A stretch of 41,544 nucleotides of DNA from positions 1-41,544 of the forward strand of contig JAQTXJ010000012.1 in the NCBI GenBank assembly GCA_028688815.1, given 5' to 3'. The translations under genes and the position numbers were made by a program. Below are positions 41,103 through 41,544 of the stretch, piece after piece. Every line of letters begins with the position of its first letter. Positions within the stretch are counted from its first letter, which is position 1. This DNA comes from a bacterium. Its GTDB lineage: Bacteria; Hydrothermota; UBA3073; JACQXS01; JAQTXJ01. The notes below the pieces were generated by a model. It was not told the DNA's origin and searched no databases. It worked only from the letters and a program-made list of their open reading frames with translations.

Positions 41103-41130
41103 TTTTAGCATTAAAATAACAGGAGGCAAT

Positions 41131-41544
41131 ATGACGAACTATTTAAAAGATCTTAAAATTTTTAAGGAATTAAAGACAGACGAATTAAGCAAATTGTCTG
41201 CTATTTGTAAGGAAAAAAGTTTCAAAAAAGGAGACGTTATCTTTTCCAAAGATGACCCTGCAACGGAATTATACATACTAAAAGACGGCGAATGTGAAGT
41301 AAAAGCAGCGCTTGGCGGACCAACGGAGTATTTTACACTTTTCCGCTTAAAAGGAGAACAAATTTTTGGTGAAATTGGTTTCCTTGAGGGAAAGAAAAGA
41401 ACGGCTACCGTAAAATGCGCAAAAGATTCAAAAACTTTAATAATTAAAAGAAAAGATTTTGATAAACTTGTAGAAAAACATCCCAAAATAGGTTTAATGG
41501 CGTTCAAAAACTTATCCAAGATGCTTGCCGAAAGATTGAGGAGT
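41131..41544 (+). CDS. Cyclic-nucleotide-binding (CRP/FNR-type) domain protein, N-terminal part
   Basis: The first 138 residues are in the window. They start MTNYLKDLKIFKELKTDELSKL and form a cNMP-binding beta-roll with ELYILKDGECEV, GEIGFLEGKKRTATVKC (phosphate-binding cassette-like GE...R) and the following long helix MAFKNLSKMLAERLR. The C-terminal part is cut off, so it cannot be said whether a DNA-binding helix-turn-helix (transcription factor) or another output domain follows. A very good Shine-Dalgarno and a promoter at 41076 support the start. A minus-strand frame in the same place is a shadow. Confidence 0.85.
   Translation, partial: MTNYLKDLKIFKELKTDELSKLSAICKEKSFKKGDVIFSKDDPATELYILKDGECEVKAALGGPTEYFTLFRLKGEQIFGEIGFLEGKKRTATVKCAKDSKTLIIKRKDFDKLVEKHPKIGLMAFKNLSKMLAERLRS

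Noticed and set aside
41139-41519. Minus-strand open frame
   Set aside because: It is the shadow of the cNMP-binding protein on the plus strand, which has promoter and Shine-Dalgarno.

Overview
The window looks like a piece of an uncultured, AT-rich, diderm bacterium of the Fibrobacteres-Chlorobi-Bacteroidetes (FCB) side of the tree, possibly a WOR-3/Stahlbacteria-like lineage. The reasons are several secreted proteins ending in type IX secretion (T9SS) type A / FlgD-like sorting domains, a TonB-dependent receptor with a carboxypeptidase-regulatory domain next to a DUF4249-like lipoprotein, a FISUMP-domain lipoprotein, and outer-membrane barrels. The lineage is inference; no rRNA gene is present.

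Layout. 1-3425 (minus): the start of a site-2 protease, then an operon of a cyclic-2,3-diphosphoglycerate-synthetase-like GTPase, an orphan RnfB-like polyferredoxin and an outer-membrane barrel. 3684-5040 (plus): a LapA/LapB-like pair. 5284-7971 (minus): pilO, an AMIN-PilP fusion and a short pilQ. 8065-11369 (minus): a T9SS cargo protein and two bactofilins that carry export signals. 11772-14144 (plus): a GT39-type glycosyltransferase and a DsbD/CcdA-like membrane protein. 14165-17213 (minus): DUF4249-like lipoprotein and TonB receptor. 17757-18203 (plus): RRM-glycine-rich RNA-binding protein with a clear terminator. 18300-20144 (minus): lexA followed by a radical-SAM DNA-repair-type gene. 20450-22384 (plus): BtuB-like receptor. 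22421-22757: tRNA-His and tRNA-Gly (minus). 22920-26537 (minus): tandem-ACT protein and secA. From about 26.6 kb onward gene density falls. Intergenic spaces fill with small repeats, and the genes are a polyprenol-kinase-like protein, secreted or lipoprotein genes, a GNAT, tex, a nitroreductase, three consecutive T9SS cargo genes (40523 down to 37137) and the start of a cNMP-binding protein.

The most striking observation is a probable new selenoprotein. The Omp28-like T9SS cargo gene at 38447-39499 has one in-frame TGA (39386-39388), exactly where this thioredoxin-like family has the first cysteine of its CGxC motif, giving U-G-G-C. A signal peptide lies before it and an intact frame after it. 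Several other genes here (rnfB, pilP, lexA, nitroreductase) end in TGA, so TGA is not globally reassigned.

Second, five 24-nt elements share one architecture: GTAG followed by a 9-2-9 hairpin whose stem sequence differs in every copy. This resembles REP elements mobilised by RAYT transposases. Three are clustered at 27766-27906, and two lie in frame inside a T9SS cargo gene. Other points are the exported bactofilins, the rearranged AMIN/PilP/PilQ domain order, a lexA-radical-SAM pair under a palindrome-overlapped promoter, and a set of genes whose predicted -10 boxes lie so close to the ATG that their mRNAs should be leaderless or nearly so. Promoters of TTGACA/TATAAT type are easy to see throughout.
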